A DNA stretch of 64,000 nucleotides from Pisolithus tinctorius (lineage: Eukaryota; Basidiomycota; Agaricomycetes; Boletales; Pisolithaceae). This document shows, one piece after another, positions 1 through 10,575 of the stretch. Position 1 is the first letter of the stretch, and every line of letters starts with the position of its first letter. The notes below the pieces were generated by a model. The model made no database searches and had not been told where the DNA came from. It worked only from the letters and a program-made list of their open reading frames with translations. Both the position numbers and the translations under genes were made by a program. The stretch covers positions 310,001 through 374,000 of the forward strand of contig JANFAH010000002.1 of the NCBI GenBank assembly GCA_024663395.1, read 5' to 3'.

Positions 1-45
1 TTACTAGTATTATAATTCAGAATACCGAATGGTTATCCTTCTAGG

Positions 46-369
46 CAAAATGTGCATCAAAGGTTTATGGCATACATCGTCGATTTGACACACGTGCTAG
101 AAATACTGTTTGCACTCACGAGCAACAGGAAGGGAAAGAAGCTTACACGCAGGGCGATTAAGCTGGCTTTCAACGAATACTGTAAATCCTCGTGGAGGAC
201 CAACGTTCATACAGCGATTCGGCAGTTCAAGCATACGATCACGGACTACGATGTAATTCTCGAGAAGATCGAGGCCCTCGTCCTTTCGAGTGGTGGGGAG
301 GCTCATGTGACTAGTTTAGTCGAAAGAATCGGATCAGTTGACCTGGAGCATGATGAAGAATGGTACTAA
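46..369 (+). CDS. 3' terminal exon of a probable fungal G-domain (AIG1-like P-loop GTPase) protein
   Basis: Only the last exon is in the window. A splice acceptor (cttctag) sits just before position 46, and the open frame runs to TAA at 367-369. The visible protein has a helical stretch beginning YIVDLTHVLEIL, then a basic patch and a conserved-looking segment around VHTAIRQF and VLEKIEALV. From memory this pattern resembles the C-terminal helical tail of the large, often repeated family of mushroom G-domain proteins. The GTP-binding motifs themselves would lie upstream, outside the window, so the assignment rests on the tail alone. An unrelated hypothetical protein remains possible. Confidence 0.4.
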   Translation, partial: QNVHQRFMAYIVDLTHVLEILFALTSNRKGKKLTRRAIKLAFNEYCKSSWRTNVHTAIRQFKHTITDYDVILEKIEALVLSSGGEAHVTSLVERIGSVDLEHDEEWY

Positions 370-518
370 CTAACAGAGGTGACCGGTATGTTGAACCCAT
401 GTTTCCCCTATCTTAGTGTGGTTTCACTAGTTTTCATTGTCGCGCCGCATTCGTGTCGTTGCTGTCGTTGTGTCTTGTAGTTATACCTTGTAGCCAATAG
501 GAATGGATTCTTGACAGA

Positions 519-1061
519 TGAGTACTGAGCGTGTCAGTCTTCTTGGCGGCTTGCGGGCCGTGGTAGCGATCTGTGGTCTGATCTTGAAATATTGGAGGTG
601 TTGTACTTCACCTTTTGCCCAGTGCCTACCAGCCGGTTCACTAACGTTTGTGTTTCCCCCAGACCGTCCGAGCAGCGAGGATTGTCCCTGTACTTCAAGG
701 TTTGTGGGACAACCACCCAGATTTGTTTACGAGCGATACTTCTTGTCGTTACCGTCTCTAACACTACGAGTCTCGTCCGCGATCAAGGCTCAAACCTGTG
801 CAGGACCGCTTGCCTCTACAGGGACTACTTAGGTCTTGTGCCGCCGTCGACATTGCTTGGCACGAGGTTCAACGTTCAAGCCTGACAGGGTTCTGCATCG
901 AACAAAAGGACAACCATCTTTCGTATTCTTCGGCTGCCTTTTGGGATATCATGTCGAAACACCACACTAATCCTCGTGTTAAAGACATCTGGTGTGCTTC
1001 ATATGTCATTGAGGAATCGGTGTGGGGCGCATCCACCGAACTAACACAAGCTTGTTACTAA
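519..1061 (+). pseudogene. Possible remnant of an unrecognised gene
   Basis: One frame reads plausibly as protein from about 545 to 600. It could splice over a 63-nt intron (donor gtgttg, acceptor tttcccccag at about 661) into a frame containing ARIVPVLQGLWDNHPDLF. That frame meets TAA near 760 and then stays open to 1061. I do not recognise the family. The internal stop, weak donor and lack of a clear start suggest either a decayed gene or misread intergenic DNA. Confidence is low. Confidence 0.2.
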
Positions 1062-1668
1062 ATCCACACCTCACTGCTACCGAGTTCAAAGCACAGTCGA
1101 CGTCCTTACACGCCCGGCGATCTTCCGATGGTTATCTGGCACATGCAAGTGCGCGAGGTACGTTGACACCGCCGCACGTTTGTCGACTAAATGCACCATT
1201 GTGCGAATCGGTCCCTTCACTGAGCATACGAAAACCCACGTAACATCCATACTCTAGAGCCCCGTGTCAATTCCTTTCCACTTCTGAGAGCGGTGACTTC
1301 CCCGACACATATGCGTCGGTGACGGACGCGAATGTTCGCCTCAGCCATATACCCAAGCTAATTCCGAGACGTCCTATCCGCCTGCAGCTTCGGACATGAC
1401 ATGAGAGGGTACGTCTGGCAACCTTTCACATATGTTAGTAGGGAGTCCCCCCTGCGCATTCCTCCTGCATCGCCGGCCACCAGAACGCCCGACGCCGAAA
1501 GCATTGTTCACACCCCCCCAAAAAAACATGCTCCCGTGAGAATATACAGTAGTGCAAGTTATAATAACGAGGCCCACGCTTCTAAAAATCGTATGTCTGG
1601 TGCCCTCACTCCTCGAATCACACCTTAAACGATAGTTTGTACTCTCTTACACTATGCTCCGCGCCACC
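1062..1668. other. Intergenic stretch with no gene recognised
   Basis: Short open frames exist on both strands but none has convincing composition, splice signals or a recognisable motif. The right end holds the 3' flank of GMP synthase. Confidence 0.5.
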
Positions 1669-3914
1669 CTACAACCACTCCACAGTCTGTAGAATAAACC
1701 AGTCAGCGACACGTGCCCAGGATCGGTCACACAAGAACCAACTTACCGCGGGTGGCTTTGAAGAAATATCGTACGTGACGCGATTGATGCCACTCACTTC
1801 ATTGGTAATACGGGAGGATATACGGCGCAGGACCTCTGCTGGGAAGACGTACCTAGCATCATGGACCGTCTCTGATGAGGACAATATCGGAAGAGTTGGG
1901 TGTATGGTGAGAACGTACCAATCTGCAGTCATGAAGTCCTCCGACGTCACAGCACGAAGCGCGATAACCTATATATGCGCTTTTAGCATGCACCCGATAA
2001 TCTCGATTATCATTTAACCCACCTGTTCATACGTCCTCTTATCCCCCATGACCCCGACGGCCTTCACAGGTAACAACACCGCAAACGCCTGACTGATCTG
2101 ATCATATAAATTAGCCTTCCGAATTTCTTCGATGTAGATGTTATCCGCTTGTTGGAGGATCTTGACTTGTTCGCGCGTGACAGGTCCTAGGATTCGAATG
2201 GCAAGTCCGGGACCCGGGAACGGATGACGTTTGACGAGGGGTTCTGGGATGGTCAATAGACGCCCGAGGGCGCGTACTTCGTCTATATCGAGTTAGCATA
2301 ATTATGTTGCATTCGTCTGCGGATGACAGAGCCCGCCGACCAACCTTTGAACAGCTCCCGTAACGGCTCTATCAGTTTGAGTTTCATATCTTTGAGTAAA
2401 CCGCCGACGTTGTGATGCGTCTTGATCGTCGCGCTCGGTCCCTTGAAACTGATACTCTCAATCACATCTGGGTATAAAGTCCCCTGTAGCAACCACTCGA
2501 TCTTTCCTTTTGCTTCAGCTCCTGTTTTCTCTTCTTCCTGTGCCGCAGCTTCGATTTTCGACGCTTCGGCTTCAAAGACGTTGATGAAGGTGTTACCAAT
2601 GATTTTGCGTTTTTGTTCCGGGTCTTCGACGCCGTCAAGGCGAGATAGGAAGAGTTCTGAGGCGTCAACGACGGTGAGATTGACGCCGAGGTTCTCTTTC
2701 AGCATATGCTCGACTTGCTTCGCCTCGTTGAGACGGAGGACGCCATTGTCGACCATTATGGCCTGGAATCTGCAAGGCTGAGGTTAGAGTCGAGTGGTCA
2801 CTTCGCAGAGAGGGATGGATATAAAGGGTACGGTGTAGAACTTGCCTGTCCCCGATAGCCTCGTGCATCAATTTAGCCGCAACGGTACTGTCGACCCCAC
2901 CGCTGACTGCGCCGATGACACGACCTTTTGGACCACATATATCACGGATCCGCGCAATCTCTTTTCCAATGAACTCTTGCTGGGGATAGGTTAGCATACA
3001 TACAAGGGAACAAGCGTGGGACGCAGCGTACCATCGTCCAATTTGTACGACATCTACAGATACTGGTGACGAATCGCGAAATGACTTCCCTGCCTTTAAG
3101 ACTGTGCGTCACCTCTGGATGAAACTGGATCCCGTATATAGGTTTCGAGTCGTGCGCGATAGCCGCAAAAGGTGCGGTTTGTGTGTATCCGATGACATGG
3201 AAATCTGGAGGCAAACTTTGCAGTTGGTCTCCATGCGACATCCAGACCTATTCGAACCGTGATACTCAAAATCGCAACTGATCAACCAGAATAGCAATCA
3301 AACAAACGTACCTGCATTTCGTCACCAAGGCCATCGAATAAGGCGTCAACGGTGCTGTTGTCGTTTCCGTCTCCAAAACGACTGATTTGGATGGCGGCGT
3401 AACCATACTCGCGATGGTCGCATTGGGTGACTTGACCTTTGAGATTCCATGCTATTTCCTGTCGCGGGGGTCGTGAGGACGCAACATAGAGGATGAGAAG
3501 TGGGGATACGTGCGTACCTGGAGTCCATAACATATACCGAGGATCGGGGCCCCCAACTCGAAGACGGCGGGGTCAACGTGAGGTGCATCGGCATCGTAAA
3601 CAGAGTATGGGGATCCGGAAAGAATGACACCTGGCGTAACAAGCTACAGAAGCCCAACTCATTCGGAAGATGAATTATAAGGCGACTGACCTTTTGGTTT
3701 GAACTGGATGTCTTTGAGAAGAACTGTGCATGGCATCAATTCAGCGTATACGTTGAGCTCACGACATCGCCTCGTGATGAGATGACTGTACTATAGATCA
3801 TGGGGTGAACGTATCAGAGCGAATGGTGGGTCATCTCAGATTGCAGTAAAATCCGACCTGTGATCCAAAGTCAAGAATAAGAATAGTATCGAATTGATCA
3901 TGAATTTCGGCCAT
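1669..3914 (-). CDS. GUA1: GMP synthase (glutamine-hydrolysing)
   Basis: Converts XMP to GMP with ATP and glutamine, the last step of de novo guanine nucleotide synthesis; cytosolic. The start ATG at 3912-3914 opens with MAEIHDQF followed by ILDFGSQ, the start of the class I glutamine amidotransferase domain. The nucleophile region GICYG (about 3540) and the FHPEV histidine (about 3120) are present. The ATP-pyrophosphatase domain has the PP-loop SGGVDST (about 2900), and the dimerisation domain has [13 protein letters not shown] and ends KPPA-TVEWL before TAG at 1669. I place ten introns of roughly 46-76 nt. Intron 6 (2770-2845) has a GC donor (ACAG/GCAAGT). Intron 10 is exactly 60 nt and stays open, so a naive translation reads through it. 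Length and domain order fit an intact enzyme. Confidence 0.95.
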
Positions 3915-4660
3915 CCCGGTCGTGCTTCTCCGGTGTCGGTGTCAGTGTTGGCAGTTTGACTGTGGACGTTGGATGCGAGATATGAAATCTCTTGATTGGA
4001 TAACGTTTTGTGACTAAGGCGGTAATATTACCCCTGTACAGTGCTGGAACAACTGGATTATCCGTACCAAAGTGGACCGTGAGTCATGACATGAAATGTC
4101 GAATACAGATGGGGGAGCTGCTCCGTCCGGTTACCCAGATCCGATTTTTCAGTGACAACGCACAGGTCTGGCCCCAGATCATTCCTATTATTATCTGGGC
4201 GCGATGCCTTTACTTTCTTCCATCCGTTCCTCTCGCGGCGTTCGCACCAACTGTCGGTCACCTTGTTGGCCCGGGTGGCCCATCAGCATCATGCATCAAT
4301 TGCAGCACGGCCATTCTATGCGCCTTGCGGCCCGCACTTCATCATTTGTCCCTACCCCAGTAACCCCCTTAGCTTCATTACTTGCTTTGTTGTTGTTTAT
4401 GGTCTACCCTGTCCTCCTCAAACTTAGACCTTAGCTTTGTCACGGCGTAGTCGGACGTAGTACGGTAGACTCTATTTTGATTTCACTCCACACGGTCGGC
4501 GACCACAGTTGTTCCTGTACGAAGACAAATATAGGCGGGCGCATCTGAGGCCGGTGCACACGGTGCTGATTTCCCACGAATTGCATGAGCCATTGGGCTA
4601 CGCCAGCGCTCCATTGCGAGGGTTATCGATCCATTCACCTCCTTCGACCGCCTCAACACC
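3915..4660. promoter_or_regulatory. Divergent intergenic region between GMP synthase and the DUF3990 gene
   Basis: This 746-bp stretch separates two divergently transcribed genes and must hold both promoters. Small open frames at 4010-4430 lack coding character. I see no specific binding site that I can defend. Confidence 0.4.
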
Positions 4661-5266
4661 ATGGCTCCTGTGTTATTGTATCATGCTACCCCCAGCAAAT
4701 TTGTGGACGATATCAAAGCAGGCATTAAACTTGACCGTGCCAAACCGAGAACGGATTTCCGTCGCGAAAGCCAAGCCTTTTACCTCACAGACAATGAGCA
4801 CATTGCGAAGACTGTCATGACTGAGGAAGTTCGTGGCTTTGAAAACCACCCAACATCAGTTATGACATTCTCCCTGGAACTGGAGGGCTTGAAAGTCAAG
4901 AAGTTCAGCAACGTGCTGACGGGGGAGGCCCTCAATGAATGGCGTGAGGTATCTGAATCCAGAATGAGCTCTCCTGCGACGGTTACTGAGGCATGGCTTA
5001 CAGCATGTCGCATATTGCAGGTTATATCAGAAGAAGGGTGTCCCTCTCCCACATCCTCCTCCCACTGTCACGGGAAACTACGACGTTATCATCGGGTGGA
5101 TGAGCACTAGGAAGGGTAGGCAATCAATTGATTTCCAATCAAATCCTTGATCGCTAACCATCTGAACTTAGGTGGTCAACATGAGCCCGTTGATAGTCAT
5201 GTCTGGCAGTATGCTATTCTTACCGAGCACGCATTGTCGAAATTGAAGTTTGTAAAGGTAGAATAG
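4661..5266 (+). CDS. DUF3990-type protein, ADP-ribosyltransferase fold
   Basis: Three exons (4661-4948, 5031-5115, 5172-5266) give 155 residues. The junctions restore one frame: KKGVPLPHPPP follows the first intron and GQHEPVDSHVWQY the second. Landmarks match my knowledge of DUF3990: LLYHATPSKF near the N-terminus, AFYLTDNEH in the middle, a hydrophobic strand ending LEGLKVKKF, then GNYDVIIGWMST, and finally QYAILTEHALSKLKF. DUF3990 belongs, as I recall, to the ADP-ribosyltransferase clan; H in YHATP and Y in FYLT would be the NAD-contacting pair. No signal peptide or membrane segment is visible. The first intron could instead start at 4982. A macrodomain gene, a likely ADP-ribose reader or eraser, lies 0.7 kb downstream. 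Activity is not shown by the sequence. Confidence 0.75.
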
Positions 5267-5358
5267 AGCCGTAGTCGCACGAACCCAGCATCATAATCTC
5301 GTGATACACATGCTTGCACACGAATCTCTTGTTACTGTCAGACGCAAGGACGGAATAC

Positions 5359-5795
5359 TTAAAGACGATCTTCGACGACGACAAGACCCCAACTAAAGAC
5401 ATCTCTGTGTCCCAGTAACTCGGGACGAGGGGCCCTTGCGTAAGCTCCGTTTACGACGGAATCCTGCAACTGCAGAGCTGTAAGACCCCGCTTGAGCTCC
5501 GAAGCTGTTTTAGACATCAGAGTTGACTCGTCCGTATGAAGACAAAAAAACAAACCATTGACAGCGACGGCATTGTCCAAGAAATGTAAGTCCACGTTGT
5601 TGTACCAGTAGTCCCCAAGGACCTGAACTGGATTGCTGATAATGTCGCTGGGCTTGTGCCCAGAGTGCTCGACCACTTTGGTGGCGAAGTCTTCCTTCAC
5701 GCCAGCTTTCACGAGGACTGCTACCTTGAGCGGGTTGCACGGTCAGAAATTATGAACTACTTACTCTGGATAGCTTTCTGTTTCTGGTCGGACAT
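5359..5795 (-). CDS. Small protein of unknown function
   Basis: Two exons (5765-5795 and 5359-5717, 47-nt intron) give 129 residues starting MSDQKQKAIQ and joining in frame to LVKAGVKEDFATKVVEHSGH. The protein looks soluble and mixed alpha/beta, with aromatic clusters such as GDYWYNNVDLHFL. I recognise no domain. It is tail to tail with the DUF3990 gene (92 bp between stops). It is head to head with the macrodomain gene (155 bp between starts), so the last two may share a promoter. A second frame at 5220-5402 on the same strand could be an alternative 3' exon, but I found no splice pair that supports it. Confidence 0.55.
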
Positions 5796-5950
5796 GGTTT
5801 GGTGGTAAGGATGGTCGATGAGGTGAACTGGAGTGTGGCACAGGCACTTGGGGGGTCATTGGCCTGTCGGAGTTCAAATGTGTCATCCGAATTGGGAATG
5901 ATTCGACTAATATAGGCGCCTACTTTGCGATTCACTGATTTCGACTGGCG

Positions 5951-6731
5951 ATGTCCAACGTTTCTTTTATTTTGATCGAACCTGCAGGGAGGCCATCAAA
6001 TGAATCACAGACGTCGTTGATCAAAGAATGGCAGCTCGCTTTTACTCAGCACCTCCAGCCAAAAGACCTCGAGCGCTTCTCCTTTCTGGAGAGCAGGCTA
6101 GGTCAACTTCAGCAAGCTCAAGTTACGTTCGATTGCATCGTTTCCCCTGCAAACTCGTATGGTATCATGGATGGCGGGTTAGCTATAGCTTTGTACCTGA
6201 TCCCCCCCCTCGGCAAATTATGTTAACGCCCCGTCCAGGTTTGATTTTTATCTGTCGATGGCTTTCTCTCCGTCAAAGGACTTCCATGCTCTTACTCGCC
6301 TCGTCCAGGCCGCTATCAGAGATCGTTATTACGGCTTCGCACCACCAGGTTCATGTATCCTTGTCCCAGGCCTCCCGCCAAACGATTTCTCTTGCAAGGT
6401 TATAGCTGTTTGCCCTACGATGCGCTACCCGGAGGAATTAAAGTGGCATAAAGACATCGTTTACAACACGATGTGGTCTCTGCTGGTTGAGCTCGAGATA
6501 TGGAACGAGAAAGCGGATGACGAAGAGAAGAAAATTAAGAAGGTCCTGATGACGGGGCTTGGGACAGGAGTCGGCAAGATCCCGTCATCAGTTTGTGCAA
6601 AACAGATGGCATTGGCCGTTAAGCACTTCCTTTACGCAAGGAGCGAGGAGGGTCAGAAAACTTGCGCTGAAAATGATTACCTGTCATGGGACAAGGTTTT
6701 GGATCTCGCAGAAGAGGTTTCAAAAATTTGA
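5951..6731 (+). CDS. Macrodomain (ADP-ribose binding) protein
   Basis: Two exons (5951-6177 and 6239-6731) give 239 residues. The intron (gttagc...gtccag) falls inside the signature: the sequence around the join reads VSPANSYGIMDGG then FDFYLSMAF, the loop that contacts ADP-ribose in macrodomains. A later glycine-rich stretch, MTGLGTGVGKI, matches the phosphate-binding loop. Macrodomains bind or remove ADP-ribose from proteins, RNA or metabolites; which of these applies here cannot be read from the sequence. Start and stop are clear, and no targeting signal is seen. The neighbour at 4661-5266 has the ADP-ribosyltransferase fold, so a writer/eraser relation is worth considering. Confidence 0.85.
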
Positions 6732-7028
6732 ATGTCGATATGATATGGCTCAAGTATTAATGTCGTATTGCTTCAGATAAACATGATTTCGAGCCGTTGA
6801 CGCGTCGTACTAGCCTCAAGATACGAGACCTCGATTAGACCTCGATTGGACAGTGACCGAATCAGTAATACCTCTATACAGATTTTTCAGTCACGCTGTC
6901 TGTCCCCATTCCCTGTGTAAAGGTGTACAGTTTATTCAAATTTCAAACAAGCTAGCGGTGCCTATGCGACATGCCAGTCACCTGGTTGGCAGTTAAAGGA
7001 ACCTCCCCCCCCCCATCTTGAAAGACGC
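6732..7028. other. Convergent 3' intergenic region
   Basis: This sits between the stops of the macrodomain gene and the first membrane-protein gene. It contains a C-run near 7008. No gene is seen. Confidence 0.5.
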
Positions 7029-8428
7029 TTATTTCGAGCAGCATCCACATCTCTGCTCAGCAGTACCCTTCGGACAACAAATCATCAGTTCCTCTTTTGG
7101 CTCCGTCACAAGCCAGTACAAGCCAAGGCATATAATGACGAAGCCGAAAATCAGGCTGGCTGCAACAATCTGAAACTTTGCTGTATGAATGCTGAAGTGT
7201 ACAACGAGTGCGGCGATGAAGAAGAGCATACTATAAGATGGACTCGTCATGGATGTGATGTCAAGTCGGATGTTTCTTACACACCTGTACAAGAACAGCT
7301 CAAATGGAAACCCTAGAACCAACGCCATGACTTTAAAGTAACGTGACGTGTGAGCCGTCTGGACTCTGCATCAGCGGGTAGGCCATCACATTAAGCGCAG
7401 TCATCACTCACGAAAAATCTCGGCGTCCGAACCGCTAATCCCATCAAGATGCTACCCATTGCAGATAGGAGCGATGTGTAGCTCAACCTTTGGGGCAAGT
7501 AAGACAACCCATTTTGATCAATAGATTGGATAGCCAAGAAGCTGAAATTTGCTGTCAGTAGCACAGTAGCCTTTGACATAGCGACTGTGTGCTTAGTGAC
7601 GAAAACAAATATTAAGGATGTGCTTAACCTACAAGCAAATTGATATTTTCGATATCTTTTTGGAACGTGTCGGTGAACACTACCCATTTCTCTACGTCCG
7701 TTTTGCGATCATGATTTTGTGGCGTAGCCTCGGGCTCCGGAGCTGCATCTTCTTGTTCGGTTTTACGTTGCGTAGCCCGAAGCGCGCGCGCAATAAATCC
7801 GGGATGATCAAGGACAAACAGCATCGAGAGTATACCTGTCACCATATCGCATAGCAACATCGATTTTCTGAACGGAGGTTTGGAAGAAAGGATGCTTGGT
7901 GTCGCAAAGCATAAGTATAAATGTCACGACAAGCACGCATGTGCACTTACAGCCGATTTGATCCCCTGCCTTCAGCAGTCTGGGAAACCTGGGGCTTGGC
8001 GGTGAATCAGACTATTGGATCCAACACCAATTGAGAAGACGACGTACCCTACCTGCATCGGCTACTGTGGAGATTGTTTGACTCTGGGCAAGGCCTCTAT
8101 CACTGGAGCGTTGTATGGTCGCACTCCTGAAGTCGGCACCTGCCTCCACTTCTCCCTTCTCTATATCATTGCGTGGTGCTATCGAAGGAGAGCATTTGTC
8201 TCCGTTACTCTTCGCGAAATGCTTCCGTTCTCGTGACTTCTGAACAGACGCATTCCAGAACGAGAAGATATACCGCAGAAAGTGTGAAGTCGCCGAGGAA
8301 CATCGTTTGGCAATCGCTACGAGTAACTTCGGGAAGCGAACAAGGATCCGCAAGAGCGCCTCTGGGAGTAACATGATGGTTGTATGCAGAACAGCAAGGT
8401 CGCATGTTGTCTGTCGCCCATTTGCCAT
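7029..8428 (-). CDS. Multi-pass membrane protein, copy A of a tandem pair
   Basis: At least five exons read right to left. The first holds FPKLLVAIAKRCSSATSHFL and an acidic, Ser-rich loop. A later one carries VFVLDHPGFIARAL and TDTFQKDIENINLL. The next has VLLTANFSFLAIQ and LPQRLSYTSLLSAMGSILMGLAV. Then come MALVLGFPFELFLYR and, after an intron starting gtgtgtaag, a final pair of hydrophobic segments ending in a Cys-rich tail (CGCCSK) at 7029. Four or so transmembrane helices are likely. I recognise it as a mushroom membrane-protein type of unknown role, not a transporter with known motifs. The start is taken as ATG 8428, but an ATG at about 8374 is also possible. Copy B follows at 8893-10282. 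Confidence 0.6.
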
Positions 8429-8892
8429 GCGGGCGCCATTAACGTCAGTGACGGGTTGTCGGCTTTGATCGAGTACCGAAGCCGCATGTTATTTGGGAGG
8501 AGCGACTATTCCCATGTTTCTATCCAGGTATCCAGACATCTTCAATAGGGTCGGGTAGGCCTCCGTTTCTCGTGTCTGCAACAGCATCCGAACAACCTTA
8601 CTGGAAGTAATCTGTCTAGGCTGCCAGTAAGTTAGTCTCGGCTCCAGCCGTGTTGGTCTTCACCCCTGTCGCCTTCGGAAACTCCCAGTAACTGCAACAA
8701 CCGACTGGTTAGGATGTCATATTGTTTCAGCACACTGGCACAGTGGCTAATTGAGCGGTACTGAAATAGAAATGTTCAGAGTGACCTACGTACATACATA
8801 TGTTCCATGGTACATATCTATCATATTATTTTCACGGGATGGATACCAATACAATATCATGACCATCACAATCTTGCCTCCTTGACAGCCAC
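8429..8892. other. Intergenic spacer between the tandem membrane-protein genes
   Basis: This 464-bp spacer holds the promoter of copy A and the 3' flank of copy B. I see no other gene in it. Confidence 0.45.
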
Positions 8893-10282
8893 CTAGTTAG
8901 TTACTGCCACCTCCACATCTGTCTGGGAAGGAACTTTTTGTTCCCCTACTGGCTCTGTGATGAGCCAGTATAAAAAGAGGCACATGATGACAAGGAAGAA
9001 GATGACAGAGGCCGCGATATTTTGCAGTGTTGCTTCATTGAGCCTGAAGTGTTCAATAAGTGCAGCGACAAAGAAAACAATGCTACAAAGCAGGCTTGTC
9101 ACAAATGTAGTATGAAGTAAGGCATCACACACACACACACCTGTACAAGAAAAGCTCAAATGGAAACCCTAGAACCAATGTCATCACTTGGAAGTAGGCT
9201 GTGTTGTAAGCTGTCTGGGAGTTCCTGGTCATTGGGATTATCCACGAAACCAAGCCTAATGGCCACTCACAAAGCATCTTGGTATCCTGACAGCCAATCC
9301 CATCAAGATGCTGCCTAATGCAGCAAGGAGAGACATATAGCTCAACCGCTGAGGCCAGGAATGCAATCCGTTGGGGCTATCAACAGTTTGGATTGCTAGG
9401 AAGCCGACATTTGCGGTCAGAAGCACAGTAGCCTGTCATAAAATGCAAGTAAATGAATGCATCCATCGAATTCACACACCGCTGTAATGCCAACTTACAA
9501 GTAGAGTGATATTCTCGACATCTTTTTGAAATGTTTCCCAGAATGTTGACCATTCCACCACATCTGTTTGACCATTAAATTGTGTACCTCGGAGGGAACG
9601 CTCGATAAATCCAGGATGATCAAGGAACAGTAGCATAACAAGTGCGTCTTGTAGTTGCCACAAGCACCACGTGCGTCTGACAGGAGGGTTGCAACAGTGC
9701 ATGCTTGGACGTCACAAACATCAATATGGGCATCACGATAAATGCTCGCGTGTAACGTACTGTTGCAAACGTGTTTGCTCTGGTGGGTAGCAGGGAACGT
9801 TTGGACTTACTAGATTTGCAGACGAATCCCCAACAGACACTGCAACCATCGACTTCGCTCTGAAATCAGACTTTTATATAGATTGCACAGGTTTTCAGCG
9901 ATGCACCCTCAGGCTACTTACAGAAGATTGTGGCATAGGCGTCAGTCCACGACCCGCCGCCGTGTGCCCAGCCAAGCTTAGTACAGTTACGCTTTCAACA
10001 CTAGTATCTTCCCCCGCCACTCTACCTTTCTCCCCATCCAGGCTGGGTGCTGTCGAAGTGGCGACATCACCCAAATCTCTCAGGAAGCGGTGATTTTGTT
10101 TCCTCTTCTGGACCGACGCACTCCAGAAAGGGAATAGGTGCCGCAGAAAATGTAAAGCTACAGAGGAGTATCGCTTGGTGATTATTAGGAGTAGCTTCGG
10201 AAAGCGAGCAAGGATCTGCAATAGTGTCTTGAGGACTGACGTGATGGAGTGTGAGGAGAACGAAGCCTACGATGTACAGCAT
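8893..10282 (-). CDS. Multi-pass membrane protein, copy B of a tandem pair
   Basis: This copy parallels A segment by segment: FPKLLLIITKRYSSVALHFL, then FLDHPGFIERSL and TFQKDVENITLL, then RLSYMSLLAALGSILMGLAV, then VLGFPFELFLYR, and a last exon with LNEATLQNIAASVIFF ending VAVTN at 8893. It lacks the Cys-rich tail of A. The donor after ELFLYR opens a (GT)n run on the minus strand (about 9126-9141). The 5' end is uncertain: the ATG used in A is ACG here, and a one-base length difference upstream changes the frame, so the start either lies in an unseen upstream exon or the copy is damaged. Confidence 0.55.
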
Positions 10283-10575
10283 GCATATTTTCTGTGCACC
10301 TCTCCGCCCGCAGCAGCACTACTCGTAGTCAGTCGGTCCGTCGTGCTAGTACAGTATACTGGTGCTGGCCAGCCCTCGACTCTTGTGTGCACGTAGCGGA
10401 AAACAAGGAACTGCGCATTCATGCCATGGAACCTAAGTGCATGGATGGATTATCGAGTCCAAGTATCAATACATAGCCGACTGACACGCCTGTTATGGTA
10501 ATTTCCTGAGAAATTTTGAGACCAAACTTGCTTTGTGGACATCCACGTCAACGCAGGGGACGAGGAGGTCGTCTG
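10283..10575. promoter_or_regulatory. Divergent promoter region of membrane copy B and Lon
   Basis: About 290 bp between divergent genes. No defended motif. Confidence 0.35.

Noticed and set aside
3240..3290. GGTTCGAATAGG on the minus strand resembling a tRNA B box
   Set aside because: It lies in a GMP synthase intron ending GAATAG and has no matching A box or stem.
9121..9141. (CA)n run
   Set aside because: A short microsatellite at a splice donor; not a separate element.
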